A stretch of 64,000 nucleotides of DNA. Origin: DAOUAT01 sp964551735 (lineage in GTDB: Bacteria > Chloroflexota > Anaerolineae > CG2-30-64-16). Under the pieces are notes generated by a model. The model did not search any database. It was not told the origin of the DNA and was given only the letters and a program-made list of their open reading frames with translations. Position numbers and translations under genes: made by a program. The DNA is taken from NCBI GenBank assembly GCA_964551735.1, contig CAZKEF010000025.1, positions 1 to 64,000 on the forward strand, read 5' to 3'. How positions within the stretch are numbered: position 1 is the stretch's first letter; every line of letters begins with the position of its first letter. Positions 27,686 through 36,543 of the stretch are shown in pieces.

Positions 27686-29092
27686 TCAACGCACCACGTA
27701 CGGAAGATAGGTCCGATGCACTTGAATGGTGCCGGTCACCAGTGTGATCAAGATGTCCGTTTCCGTGGAATCGCTGTCGTAGTTGGTGGTCGGATCAATC
27801 ACGAAGTAGAGAAAATCGCCCGGGCTGACGGAAACGCTCGTCAGGTTTCTGGCTCCGACACCATCACCGAAATTCTGCGCGCCACCTTGCGGCAGAAAGC
27901 CCGACACCAGGTTGGTCGTGTTCTTGTCGATGTACCAGTCGATGCCGTTGCCCCAGCGGGTGTCTATGTCACGGACGTAACCCTCCACCGCAACGCTACC
28001 AGCGACGGGACTCCGCCAACCGACCACGGCAAGCTGTTGGGGTCCGGGATGGATTCGGATGACGCCCGGCGACCAGCAGAAGGTGCCCGGCGGATTCGGA
28101 CATTGCGTGACACCACTGGTATTCAGTCCTACTGAGGGCGTATAGGAGGAGAGAGAAGGGTGAGTTCCGAGCCACTCCTGCATACCCTCCCCTCCGATCT
28201 GATTTGCCACGAAGCGCTGGAGCAGCGCATAAGTCCGAGGGTCCCGAACGCGGCTTGTGCTTTCAATGAAGTGCCAGACACCCGGGTTTCCGTAGGTATC
28301 ACGGTTGGGATTCTCCTGGTTGGGGGAGGTTCGGAAATCGGCCGCGAGGTTCCAGGTGGCCTGGGGCACCGGGTCCGTATTGACATCGATCGTGAGTTCC
28401 AGGACGGTGGAATCGCAGTAGTAAGTGTCCTTGGGGTGGACCGTGACGTAGATGAAGTCGCCCTGCTTGACCTGGATGTCCGCCAACCGGTAGTTGCCAA
28501 TGGCGGTCCGAAACTGCTGGCTGCCCCCATTCGCGTAGGATCCAGCAGCCAGATTGCTCGCGCCCTTATCGATAGCCCACGAAATGCCATCTCCGCAAGC
28601 AGCATCCGCGTCCCATACGGAACCGGTCAGCGACACCCTGCCATCCACGGAACTTCGCCACCCCACGACAGCCAGTTGGCTGGGGGCGGGGTGAACCAGG
28701 ATGGCGTGCGGCGGCCAGTTCAGCGCACCGGGCGGCTGCGCTGTGCCGGTGGCATTCAGGCCGATCAGCGGTGTGGAGGAAGCAGTATCGCCCGTCCACC
28801 CCTGAAGACCGTCTACGCCGCTCAGGTTCGGCGTGAAGTGCGGCAGCGCCGAGTAGCCTTGTGCATTCCGGTCGAGGCCCGCGCTCTGCATGAAATACCA
28901 AACGGCCGGGTTGCCGCACGCATCGGGGTTGGGGTTCTCCTGGTTTGGATACACGCGGAAGTCGGACGCCAGGTTCCAGGCCGTGCAGGATGCAATGCTC
29001 GCGGCGCGGCCCGGACCGACGCCCAGTGCGAACAACCCCAGGAACAGGCCAATACCGCATAAGCACACAATCACCAAAGTCCGCTTGTTCAT
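27686..29092 (-). CDS. Secreted protein with two repeated beta-sandwich-like domains
   Basis: A 468-residue exported protein. Signal peptide: MNKRTLVIVCLCGIGLFLGL at the start. Two homologous repeats of about 200 residues follow; each opens with WNLA-DFR--PNQENPN-D--GNP-VW and contains a WR(S/P)-V-G-V block plus GDF-YFVI/GDFIYVTV. The protein ends in YLPYVVR, the Chloroflexota surface motif. No catalytic residues are recognised; it may bind carbohydrate or serve as a surface layer part. ATG 29092 is chosen by the signal peptide; the longer frame upstream is arginine-rich and unlike it. It is convergent with the cyclase gene and lies in the same island as the 18581 secreted protein. Confidence 0.75.
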   Translation of the reverse strand: MNKRTLVIVCLCGIGLFLGLFALGVGPGRAASIASCTAWNLASDFRVYPNQENPNPDACGNPAVWYFMQSAGLDRNAQGYSALPHFTPNLSGVDGLQGWTGDTASSTPLIGLNATGTAQPPGALNWPPHAILVHPAPSQLAVVGWRSSVDGRVSLTGSVWDADAACGDGISWAIDKGASNLAAGSYANGGSQQFRTAIGNYRLADIQVKQGDFIYVTVHPKDTYYCDSTVLELTIDVNTDPVPQATWNLAADFRTSPNQENPNRDTYGNPGVWHFIESTSRVRDPRTYALLQRFVANQIGGEGMQEWLGTHPSLSSYTPSVGLNTSGVTQCPNPPGTFCWSPGVIRIHPGPQQLAVVGWRSPVAGSVAVEGYVRDIDTRWGNGIDWYIDKNTTNLVSGFLPQGGAQNFGDGVGARNLTSVSVSPGDFLYFVIDPTTNYDSDSTETDILITLVTGTIQVHRTYLPYVVR

Positions 29093-29169
29093 ACGACGCC
29101 TTTCGATAGTAGGAGATGGCAGTCCGGCGGGCACGACGCTTCGCCACGCCGCTCCCCCGCCTGGCGGTC

Positions 29170-29337
<168 letters not shown>

Positions 29338-29341
29338 TCCC

Positions 29342-29590
29342 CTAGAAACGACAGTTGACGCCCCTCCCCGTTGCTGCTCCCGCCAGCACCAGGCCGTGCC
29401 CTCTGATCTCCGGACTTCCCACCCCACCGGTGAAACGGCAATTCATCAGGTCTACCCTACCACCTTCGCCCAACATCACTGTGGCTGGCGCAGAGCCGAA
29501 GGGATGAAAGGTGATCTCCTCGGCCTGCAGACTACCACCCTGCACCCCCGCGATAGTCTGCGGTGTGCCGTAACCCACCACAGTTGTCGA
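29342..29590 (-). pseudogene. Fragment of a right-handed beta-helix repeat protein
   Basis: About 80 residues show repeated short strands: FHPFGSAPATVMLGEGG, RVDLMNCRFTGG and GHGLVLAGAATGRGVNCRF, then a stop. NCRF repeats are typical of pectate-lyase-like beta-helices. No start codon with a ribosome site is seen; the frame differs from both neighbours. It seems to be the end of a lost gene. Confidence 0.55.
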
Positions 29591-29946
29591 ATCCCGGCTG
29601 GCACCCACTTGCCCCATGTATGGACCTCGGCCCCGTTTTCTCGCTGACTGCACCTTCGACGGAAGCGCGCTTGACAGCAGCTTGTAGGCGAGTCATACTG
29701 CCATACATCAAACTGGTGTTCGTCTCTCGTTTCCACCTGAGAACATCTCGCGCATGACCTCACTTGAACACAAGACCCCGCCTCTTTGTACTTCCCTGCG
29801 CTCCACGCGTGTTCTACGCGGCTGCCTTTCTCAGAGCAACGGCGGCATATGGCCGATTGTGTGCATGTGCCCGATGACGCGTACTGCCATGTATTCTAAT
29901 CGTGAAACCCCAACAAGCACTGCGCCTTACCAAACCACGAAGCCAT
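29476..29946 (-). pseudogene. Zinc-ribbon repeat protein broken by one amber codon
   Basis: ATG 29946 follows an excellent AAGGAGGT ribosome site. The frame reads MASWFGKAQCLLGFHD, then TAG at 29896-29898, then continues open as NTWQYASSGTCTQSAICRRC and onward. Three units of the form H-W--W-Y----C----C-RC follow in frame, ending near HTWGKW at about 29605. In family members the TAG position would be Trp (HDW), so TGG-to-TAG is the likely change. Downstream the frame runs into the beta-helix remnant. It could be a recent pseudogene, a sequencing error or readthrough. Confidence 0.6.
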
Positions 29947-30271
29947 TTGAGATACCTCCTTAAGCAGTTGCCTTTTGGGTTCGGACGGTTATCACTATCT
30001 GGTCCGCGTTCGCATTTCACTGACCGTGGCAAGTCTACCCACCTACCGTTAAAGAAACGTTACGCGACCGGCAACCACCCCGCTCCTCGCGGCTTTGCCC
30101 GGACCTCTCCCTGCGACACACCTCTGTCAGGTTTGATACCGGAATTGGATTTGTGGATTCACTTTCCGTGCGCTGAGCGCAGAAAGGCTGGCGCCGATTG
30201 CTAAACCGGCGCCAATGGGACGAGGAGATCTTCTCTACAACCAGTGAGAGAAGGGCGTCTGCGAAGAAGCG
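29947..30271. other. Intergenic region with no further gene
   Basis: Apart from the ribosome site at 29951 and the SARP-type element at 30032-30066, no coding potential is seen on either strand up to the end of the lipoprotein gene. The rest carries no clear repeat or RNA. Confidence 0.5.
30032..30066 (-). promoter_or_regulatory. Second SARP-type promoter
   Basis: CGTTAAAG (30047) and CGTTACG (30058) start 11 bp apart. A -10-like TAGACT on the minus strand (30032-30037) lies nine bases away, the same spacing as at 20488-20522. The two sites match over about 32 bp. This one would drive the zinc-ribbon repeat gene that starts at 29946. Confidence 0.6.
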
Positions 30272-31711
30272 TTACCGCCCCCAACTCACCACCCGCTCCG
30301 CGGCGAAATCGTAGCTGAAGCGGATATCTTTGAGCACGGCTGGGAGGAAGGGCGCCTGGCCGGAGCCATCGGCGTTCATGCGGTAGAGCCGCCACGCGCC
30401 AGCGCGGTTGCTGAGGAAGAGGAGGGATTTGCCGTCGGACGACCAAGCCGGCGCGACATTGTGCACGCCGCCGGTTGTGGTCGCGGTCAGTTGGGCCACC
30501 CGTTGGCCCGAGGCGTCGAACAGGAAGATATCGGTGCGATCGTGCAGCCGCACCTGGGCCGCGATGCGCGTGCCATCGAGGGACCAGGTCGGACTGCCCA
30601 CCGCCGCATCCTGCACCAGGGTTTGGGGTGAACGACCAGGGCCGGTCGTCTGGAACCCATTGGCCCCGCGATAGAGGAGCGTGTCACTTCCAGGCTGCCA
30701 GGCGGCAGCCTGGGCATCAGCCGCGGCCGGGATGTCCAGCCAGCCCTGGCCGTCCGCGTTCACCCGCGCGATGCCCATGCGCTCAGTGGTCCGCTGCTCG
30801 TAATCTTGGATGCAGGTGCGGCCGAACGGGGTCACCAGACAATCCTGTCCACCGAAGCGGGCGCGCAGGGTCGCCTCATCAAGGCAGCCGAAAGGACTCA
30901 CCAGACAAGTGTCGGTGCCGATCAGGTGAACGAACGCGATCTGGCTGCCGTCTGGGCTCCAGGTTGGGCTGCGTGGCCGGTTAGCAGAGACCACGCGGCG
31001 CTCCTGACCAGCGTGCAGATCAAGTAGGAAGACGCCGTGGGGCGCGCCCCAGCGGGTAAAGGCGACCTGCGTACCATCAGGTGAAAGCGCGGGATCGATG
31101 CCGTCGGTCAATCGGCGCAGGCCTGAACCATCCGCGTTCACCAGGTAGAGGTCTCCGCCGGTGGCGACCTGAAACACGATCTTGCCCGCCAGGCGCGGCG
31201 CGGTTGCGGCTGGCCGCGTCACGGCCGGTGCAACAGCCAGCAGTTCGACGGTTTGGGACACCACCGGTAATCCGGCGGTGTCCCCGAACAGCTTGAGGTC
31301 ACGCGCAGCAGCCCAGGCGCGCCCACCCTCGCCATAGGCCACCCACAGCCAGGCGCCATTCGCACTGCGCCCTTCAGCCCGAAACGTTTGCGCACCAGGA
31401 ACTTGGACCACAACCTCGGCAGTCTCCTGTGGTTCCGCGCGCAGCACAATCGTCGAACGCTGACCCAGGGCCAGCAGGCGCGTCGGGGTGGGTTCGACCG
31501 GCGCAACAGCCGTCGCCGCAGGGGCTGGGCTGGATGTGGTTGGAGCTGCTGGGGCAAGCGTGCTGCCAGCAGAGACTGGCACCGCTGCCGACGCTGTTGG
31601 TCCAGGCGCCAGCAGCACCGGCGTCAGTGTGGGCGTGACAGGGCGCTGAGAAACAACCTGGCAGCCTGCTAATGTCAGGCTCATGACAAACAGAAAAAAG
31701 TGCCTACGCAT
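30272..31711 (-). CDS. Lipoprotein with SH3-like and TolB-type beta-propeller domains
   Basis: A 479-residue exported lipoprotein. The signal peptide ends in a lipobox LAGC near residue 17. A Pro/Thr/Ala-rich linker leads to a bacterial SH3-like domain (TIVLRAEPQETAEVVVQVPGA, about residues 95-150). From ~190 there are WD40-like TolB repeats: LYLVNADGSGLRRLTDG, LSPDGTQVAFTRWG, SWSPDGSQIAFV and AWSSDGKSLLFLSNR. These fold as a propeller and usually bind peptides or cell-wall ligands. ATG 31711 is chosen by the lipobox. It lies downstream of the MacAB-like exporter but is probably a separate unit. Confidence 0.82.
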   Translation of the reverse strand: MRRHFFLFVMSLTLAGCQVVSQRPVTPTLTPVLLAPGPTASAAVPVSAGSTLAPAAPTTSSPAPAATAVAPVEPTPTRLLALGQRSTIVLRAEPQETAEVVVQVPGAQTFRAEGRSANGAWLWVAYGEGGRAWAAARDLKLFGDTAGLPVVSQTVELLAVAPAVTRPAATAPRLAGKIVFQVATGGDLYLVNADGSGLRRLTDGIDPALSPDGTQVAFTRWGAPHGVFLLDLHAGQERRVVSANRPRSPTWSPDGSQIAFVHLIGTDTCLVSPFGCLDEATLRARFGGQDCLVTPFGRTCIQDYEQRTTERMGIARVNADGQGWLDIPAAADAQAAAWQPGSDTLLYRGANGFQTTGPGRSPQTLVQDAAVGSPTWSLDGTRIAAQVRLHDRTDIFLFDASGQRVAQLTATTTGGVHNVAPAWSSDGKSLLFLSNRAGAWRLYRMNADGSGQAPFLPAVLKDIRFSYDFAAERVVSWGR

Positions 31712-31743
31712 TCCACTCGCCCCAGAAAAAGCGCCTATCACGC

Positions 31744-31806
31744 TGGATTCGAGGCTTCAGCCAGTTTTTCGCGTTGAGCATATGACCGGCCGAAGCCTCA
31801 ATTCCG
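31744..31806. repeat. GAGGCTTCAGCC inverted repeat, copy A
   Basis: TGGATTCGAGGCTTCAGCC on the left is matched by GGCCGAAGCCTCAATTCCGG on the right, with a centre containing TCGCGTT. It lies between the permease stop and the lipoprotein start. Copies B and C are at 49562 and 54029. Confidence 0.8.
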
Positions 31807-31860
31807 GGCAGTCTGGTTTGGCTTTCCTTTGAACTGCCTGCCGTTATCGTGACCCCTGGC

Positions 31861-33117
31861 TCACTCATAACGCAGCGCCTCGATCGGGTTCAGCCGTGAG
31901 GCGCGCGTAGCCGGATAGATGCCGAAAAACAAACCGACTGCGGCCGAAAAGCCGGTAGCCAGCAGGACGGACTGCGGGGTCACAACGGCTATCAGGTCGC
32001 TTTGCAGCCGTGAAATGCCGAACGCGCCGGCCGTGCCCAGCGCGACGCCCAACAGGCCGCCGATCATCGCCAGGATCACCGATTCGATCAAAAACTGCAC
32101 CAGGATATCCCGCCGCTTGGCTCCGACCGCCTTACGTAGGCCGATCTCCCGCGTGCGTTCCGTAACCGAGACCAGCATGATGTTCATAATGCCGATGCCG
32201 CCCACCAACAGGCTGATGCCGGCGATGGCGCCCAGGAAGATGGTCAGCACGCCGGTGATCTGGCCGAAAATGGCAAGCAAATCCCGTTGGTTGATCACCG
32301 TGAAGTCATCTTGGTCCTGAAAGCGAATGTCATGGCGCTGGCGCAGCAGATCAGTGATCTCCTGGGCCGCGGCCTCCATCCGATCCTCGCTCACCACCTG
32401 GGCGTAAATGACCGACAGCATGGGCTCGCCCTGGCGGTTGAAGAAGCGGGGGAACAGGCGCTGATGGGCGGTGCTGAGGGGGACCATCACCACCTCATCC
32501 TGGTTGCCACCCGGCCCGCCCGTGCCCCCTTTCGATTCTAGCACGCCGATCACTTTGAACGGGATATTGTTGATCTTGATCGTGGCGCCGATGGGGTAGA
32601 TCCCATCCTCATCGAAGAGCCGGGAGGCGATGCGGCTACCCAGCACGGTAACTCGCGCCCTCGTGTTCAGGTCGGTCTCATCAATAAAGCTGCCGAGATC
32701 GACTGGGAAATTGCGCACGCTGGCATAGGCTGGCGTAACGCCAGACACTGAAACCCGCAGATTGATCTTGCCGTAACTCACGTCGGCCGAAGAGAGCACC
32801 TCGGGCGCGACCCCCACGACATCAGGCACATTGAAGGGATCGGCCATCGCATCGGCGTCGCTCAGTGTTAGCGTCAAGCCCCCCGAGCTGCGCGCTCTGA
32901 TGCTGCTGGAATCCAGGTTGCCTGAGACGACAAACAGCAAATTGGTGCCGATGCTTTGCAGTTGCGAGGCAACCAGGTTTTGCACCCCCTGCCCCACCGA
33001 CAACAAAGTGATGACCGCGCCGACGCCAATGATGATGCCCAGCATTGTCAAGGCTGAACGCAGCTTGTTTACCGCTAAGGAGCGCAGAGCCAAGCGAATT
33101 TGCTCTAACACATCCAT
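31861..33117 (-). CDS. MacB-type ABC transporter permease
   Basis: A 418-residue permease of the MacB/FtsX type. The first helix (LTMLGIIIGVGAVITLLSV) is followed by a large extracytoplasmic domain (to about residue 270) and three C-terminal helices: LGAIAGISLLVGGIGIMNIMLV, then SVILAMIGGLLGVALGTAG, and VLLATGFSAAVGLFFGIYPA. The RTREIGLRKAVGAKRRDI segment is the coupling motif of this family. ATG 33117 has a GAGGGGG site and lies just after the ATPase stop. With its neighbours it forms a tripartite-like exporter. Confidence 0.92.
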   Translation of the reverse strand: MDVLEQIRLALRSLAVNKLRSALTMLGIIIGVGAVITLLSVGQGVQNLVASQLQSIGTNLLFVVSGNLDSSSIRARSSGGLTLTLSDADAMADPFNVPDVVGVAPEVLSSADVSYGKINLRVSVSGVTPAYASVRNFPVDLGSFIDETDLNTRARVTVLGSRIASRLFDEDGIYPIGATIKINNIPFKVIGVLESKGGTGGPGGNQDEVVMVPLSTAHQRLFPRFFNRQGEPMLSVIYAQVVSEDRMEAAAQEITDLLRQRHDIRFQDQDDFTVINQRDLLAIFGQITGVLTIFLGAIAGISLLVGGIGIMNIMLVSVTERTREIGLRKAVGAKRRDILVQFLIESVILAMIGGLLGVALGTAGAFGISRLQSDLIAVVTPQSVLLATGFSAAVGLFFGIYPATRASRLNPIEALRYE

Positions 33118-33119
33118 GC

Positions 33120-33884
33120 TCAGCACCCCCTCGGCTGACCCAGCCGGCTACGGTAGGCCGACTCGCCGGCCATGCGCGGCTCGGCAATCTGCTCGTCGCT
33201 GACGATCAGGCCGTCGTAAATGTGCAGGATGCGCCGGGTGTGCTCCGCGATGTCAGGCTCGTGGGTCACCAGGATGATGGTGATGCCTTGCTCGATGTTG
33301 AGCTTCTGGAACAGCCCCATGACCTCAGCACCAACCTTGGAGTCCAGGTTACCGGTGGGCTCATCAGCCAGGATGATGCTGGGGCGGTTCACCAGGGCAC
33401 GGGCGATGGCCACGCGCTGTTGTTGGCCGCCCGACAGCTCATTGGGGCGATGATGCAGCCGGTCACCCAGGCCAACGGCCTCCAGCGCATCTTTGGCCCG
33501 GGCGCGACGCTCAGTGGCGCGCACGCCGGCATATACTAACGGCAGCTCCACGTTCTGCAAAGCATCGGTGCGCGCCAGCAAGTTAAAATTCTGAAACACG
33601 AATCCGATGCGCCGACTGCGAATGGCGGCCAGGTCATCATCGCCCAAGCGCGAGATGTCATCCCCAGCAAGGTGGTAGGAGCCTGCCGTAGGCTGATCCA
33701 GGCAGCCAATGACGTTCATCAACGTGGATTTGCCAGAGCCGGAAGGCCCCATAATGGCCACCATTTCACCCTGACAGATCTGCAAACTGACGCCGCGGAG
33801 CGCGTGCACCTCAACATCGCCCATCTGGTAGACTTTGGTGATGTCTTGCAATGCGATGACTGCCCCATTACGTTGCTCATTCAT
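33120..33884 (-). CDS. MacB/LolD-type ABC transporter ATP-binding protein
   Basis: A 254-residue ATPase that powers the adjacent permease. Walker A is GPSGSGKST near residue 53, the signature is LSGGQQQRVAIARAL, and Walker B is IILADEPTGNLDS, with the D-loop and the switch His in LVTHEPDIAEH. QIGFVFQ-type RIGFVFQNFNLLA is the Q-loop. It starts 4 nt downstream of the adaptor stop and ends just before the permease start, so all three genes form one operon. Confidence 0.95.
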   Translation of the reverse strand: MNEQRNGAVIALQDITKVYQMGDVEVHALRGVSLQICQGEMVAIMGPSGSGKSTLMNVIGCLDQPTAGSYHLAGDDISRLGDDDLAAIRSRRIGFVFQNFNLLARTDALQNVELPLVYAGVRATERRARAKDALEAVGLGDRLHHRPNELSGGQQQRVAIARALVNRPSIILADEPTGNLDSKVGAEVMGLFQKLNIEQGITIILVTHEPDIAEHTRRILHIYDGLIVSDEQIAEPRMAGESAYRSRLGQPRGC

Positions 33885-33887
33885 AGA

Positions 33888-35270
33888 CTAGAACCCACCA
33901 AAGGTCTGCTGGAGTTGCTGTAGGCTTGTGCGGCTGCGGATAAGAATCTCATCGCCCTCACTCAACCCCTCGCTCACCTCGCTGCGCTGCTCATCACGCA
34001 GACCCAGGCGCACTTCCACCCGCTGCGGCTCGCCGTTGGCCAGGCGCTCAACGAAGGTCCGCCCCGTCTCTCGCTCAAGCTGCACCGCACGATTGGGGAT
34101 CATCAACACGCCCTCCTGCGTATTGGCCACAATGGTCGCCGTCGCGCTCATGCCCGCCCGGAGTGCCGGGGTAATCGAAGCGATGTCGATACGCACCCTA
34201 TAGGACACCCCGCCCGTAGGTGTAGTAATAGCCGCAGGCGCGATACGGAGCACCTCACCCGAGAATGCGACATTGGGCAGCGCATCTACCTCGATCTTCA
34301 CCGGCTGGCCGGGAGCAATAGCCGCCACATCTACCTCATCCACCTGCACATCCAAGTGAAACTTGCTGACATCAGCAAGCTGGATCGCCGGTGCTGCGGG
34401 TTGGGCTAGCGCGCCGATGACCGGGGTCACGTTGGTGACCACACCGGCCCAGGGCGCGACGATGCGCGCGTTCTGAAGCCGGCGTTGGGCCTGCTCCAGG
34501 GCCAGCTGCGCCTGATCCACACCCGCTTGCGCGATGGCGATCTGTTGTGCCGAAGGGCCGCGCTGCAGCCGATCAAGGCTGGCCTGCGCCTGGGTTACTT
34601 GGGCCTGCGCGGCTGCGATTTGCGAGGCCGTAGCCCCACGCGCGGCCACACGATACTGCGCTTGGGCCGTGTTGTAGTTGATCGTGGCTTGCTGGAGTTG
34701 CAGCGACTGCGGCAGAAGTCCGACATCGGGCCTGTCTTTGACCCGGTCATAGGCTTGCTGCGCTTGATCCAGTGAGGCTTTGGCCTGTTCAACCTGTGCG
34801 CGGGCGGCCGCAAGCTGATCCTTGTCAGAACCCTGCAACAACTGCGCGTAAGCTGCCTGAGCACTTTCCAAGGCGGCCTGCGCCGCAGCGATATCGCTCT
34901 CGTTCGATCCTTCTTGAACCTGTTGCAGTTGCGCCTGGGCCTGGCGCACGCCGATCTCGGCCTGGCGCACGGCCAACGCCAGGTCGGTCGTGTCAAGTTG
35001 GGCCAACATCTGCCCAGCGCTCACCCGCTCACCCACTTCAACCGCCACGTTGGCTACAGTCCCCGAAGTTTGAAAGGCTAGGCCCGCCTCACGCTCCGGC
35101 AACACCGCCCCGGTCGCGCTCACAGTTGCGGAGATCGTGTCTCGCACGACACGGACCACCTCCCATGAAGGCGCGGCCGCCGCGCGCCCCTGTTCCATGC
35201 GCTGATAGGCGACCCACCCGCCGCCGGCCGCAATGGCCAGGATCAGCAAGACAACGATGAATTTCCGCAT
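33888..35270 (-). CDS. HlyD/MacA-family efflux adaptor protein
   Basis: A 460-residue adaptor. One N-terminal membrane anchor (FIVVLLILAIAAGGGWVAY) leads to a lipoyl-like half motif (GERVSAGQMLAQLD). A long alpha-helical hairpin rich in Ala and Gln spans residues ~85-270. Next are the second lipoyl half (NARIVAPWAGVVTNV) and a beta-barrel/membrane-proximal domain. It couples the MacB-like transporter to export of a peptide, lipid or drug; the substrate is not deducible. The stretch from 35271 to 35489 upstream holds no gene and no clear promoter. Confidence 0.92.
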   Translation of the reverse strand: MRKFIVVLLILAIAAGGGWVAYQRMEQGRAAAAPSWEVVRVVRDTISATVSATGAVLPEREAGLAFQTSGTVANVAVEVGERVSAGQMLAQLDTTDLALAVRQAEIGVRQAQAQLQQVQEGSNESDIAAAQAALESAQAAYAQLLQGSDKDQLAAARAQVEQAKASLDQAQQAYDRVKDRPDVGLLPQSLQLQQATINYNTAQAQYRVAARGATASQIAAAQAQVTQAQASLDRLQRGPSAQQIAIAQAGVDQAQLALEQAQRRLQNARIVAPWAGVVTNVTPVIGALAQPAAPAIQLADVSKFHLDVQVDEVDVAAIAPGQPVKIEVDALPNVAFSGEVLRIAPAAITTPTGGVSYRVRIDIASITPALRAGMSATATIVANTQEGVLMIPNRAVQLERETGRTFVERLANGEPQRVEVRLGLRDEQRSEVSEGLSEGDEILIRSRTSLQQLQQTFGGF

Positions 35271-35489
35271 ACCGATATTCCTCGACAGAAGTGTGGATTC
35301 CGTTTGATCACCATTGAACTAACTACGCCATTATCGCGCCATACGATCATTTTGCTCCGCAAGGTACATTCCCGATGCGGCGCGCGCTTACCGACCAATC
35401 GCCTGCGCACGGCTCTCACATCCTTGTTCTTTACGTAGCGAGCCTCCTACAGGTTGCACGCGCGCATAGCACTGAGGCCTTGTCAAGAG

Positions 35490-35518
35490 TTGCACAAGAA
35501 GCGCACTTGTGATATGCT
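35490..35518 (+). promoter_or_regulatory. Promoter of rex
   Basis: TTGCAC and TATGCT with a 17-nt spacer. A Rex half-site-like TTGTGA overlaps the -10 region, but no full TTGTGAN6TCACAA palindrome is present. Confidence 0.6.
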
Positions 35519-35623
35519 TCCACCATTGGTGTACAGAACAAGCACGAACCGGCCGCAGCCCAAACATGACTGCACGGCACAATGACAGACGAGCAAACTG
35601 CTCATATCTATAAGGAGATGAAG

Positions 35624-36247
35624 ATGGGCAAACGCATAATTCCGGATATTGTAATCGGACGGTTACCTGTTTACCTGCGGGCCTTGGGGTTTCTGATCGC
35701 TGAAGGGCGCCAGATCACATCCTCCCAAGAGCTGGGTGACAGACTGGGCATCTCGTCAGCGCAGATCCGAAAGGACTTATCGCATTTCGGTGAGTTTGGG
35801 AAGCAGGGTACCGGATACGACATCACCTTCCTATACGACCAGCTACGCCAAATCCTGAAGGTTGACCAAATGTGGGATGTTGCCCTGGTGGGCGCAGGCA
35901 ACCTGGGCAAGGCCATAGCCGACTATAATGGCTTTGCGGGCAAGGGTTTCGTCATCCGGGCGATCTTCGATAACGATCCCGCCAAGATCGGACAACCGAT
36001 GGGCATCCACAACACTCTGGTGCAGCCGATCGCTGAGCTGGCGAGCACCATCGGCGAGAAAGAGTTGGCGGTGGGCATCATCGCAACTCCAGCCGAAGAA
36101 GCGCAGGCCATTGCGCGGATCATGGTAGATGCCGGCGTCAAGGCTATCCTGAACTATGCGCCCATCACCCTCACAGTGCCGAATCACGTGCGCGTGCAGT
36201 ATATTGATCCGGTCGTAGGCTTGCAGCGCATGACTTACTACCTCTAG
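35624..36247 (+). CDS. rex: Redox-sensing transcriptional repressor Rex
   Basis: A 207-residue repressor. Residues ~1-75 are a winged-helix DNA-binding domain (ITSSQELGDRLGISSAQIRKDL, and SHFGEFGKQGTGYD, the best-conserved Rex block). Residues ~80-200 form a Rossmann domain with GAGNLGKA that reads the NADH/NAD ratio. Rex represses fermentation and respiration genes when NADH is low. ATG 35624 has AAGGAG at good distance; the first ATG at 35582 has no ribosome site. Its place next to the ferredoxin-linked oxidoreductase cluster fits redox control. Confidence 0.95.
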   Translation: MGKRIIPDIVIGRLPVYLRALGFLIAEGRQITSSQELGDRLGISSAQIRKDLSHFGEFGKQGTGYDITFLYDQLRQILKVDQMWDVALVGAGNLGKAIADYNGFAGKGFVIRAIFDNDPAKIGQPMGIHNTLVQPIAELASTIGEKELAVGIIATPAEEAQAIARIMVDAGVKAILNYAPITLTVPNHVRVQYIDPVVGLQRMTYYL

Positions 36248-36270
36248 CGCCGTTTAGCTGGGAATCAAGC

Positions 36271-36308
36271 GTTGCCCCGTCGTGCCTGACGCGGCGGGGC
36301 GCGCTTTT
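36271..36308 (+). terminator. Terminator after rex
   Basis: GCCCCGTCG and CGGCGGGGC form a stem with a short loop, followed by GCGCTTTTCC. It lies 24 nt past the rex stop. Confidence 0.65.
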
Positions 36309-36543
36309 CCATCGCGGCTGCCACGAGGCCTGAGCCGGGCAAGTTACGCTCGGGGTGCCGAGCGCCTCGATGTCAGCCACCGAGATGCATGTCAAGCGAC
36401 ATGACCCGCATCATACATCCAGGAACCTCCCAGTGCTAAAATGATGGCAGTGCCCGACAATGCGCGCGTTTTCAGGTGCTCCTGCGGACGACAGTGAATC
36501 CATTAGTTTGGTAAGGCATCAATCGGCCTAGGGAGGTCGGCCT
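36309..36543. other. Intergenic region before the CBS gene
   Basis: No gene is seen. A small palindrome CATGTC-aagc-GACATG lies at 36388-36403, and a -10-like TAAAAT is present near 36437, without a good -35. These may belong to the promoter of the CBS gene. Confidence 0.4.

Noticed and set aside
29754..29963. Plus-strand ORF of 69 residues opposite the zinc-ribbon gene
   Set aside because: The minus strand has a better ribosome site and clear C-RC repeats; the plus frame shows no pattern.
35490..35518. Rex operator at its own promoter
   Set aside because: Only one TTGTGA half-site is present; the palindromic partner is not, so self-control by Rex is not claimed.
36171..36395. 74-residue ORF downstream of rex
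   Set aside because: It crosses the rex terminator and the end of rex on the other strand and has no ribosome site or family features.
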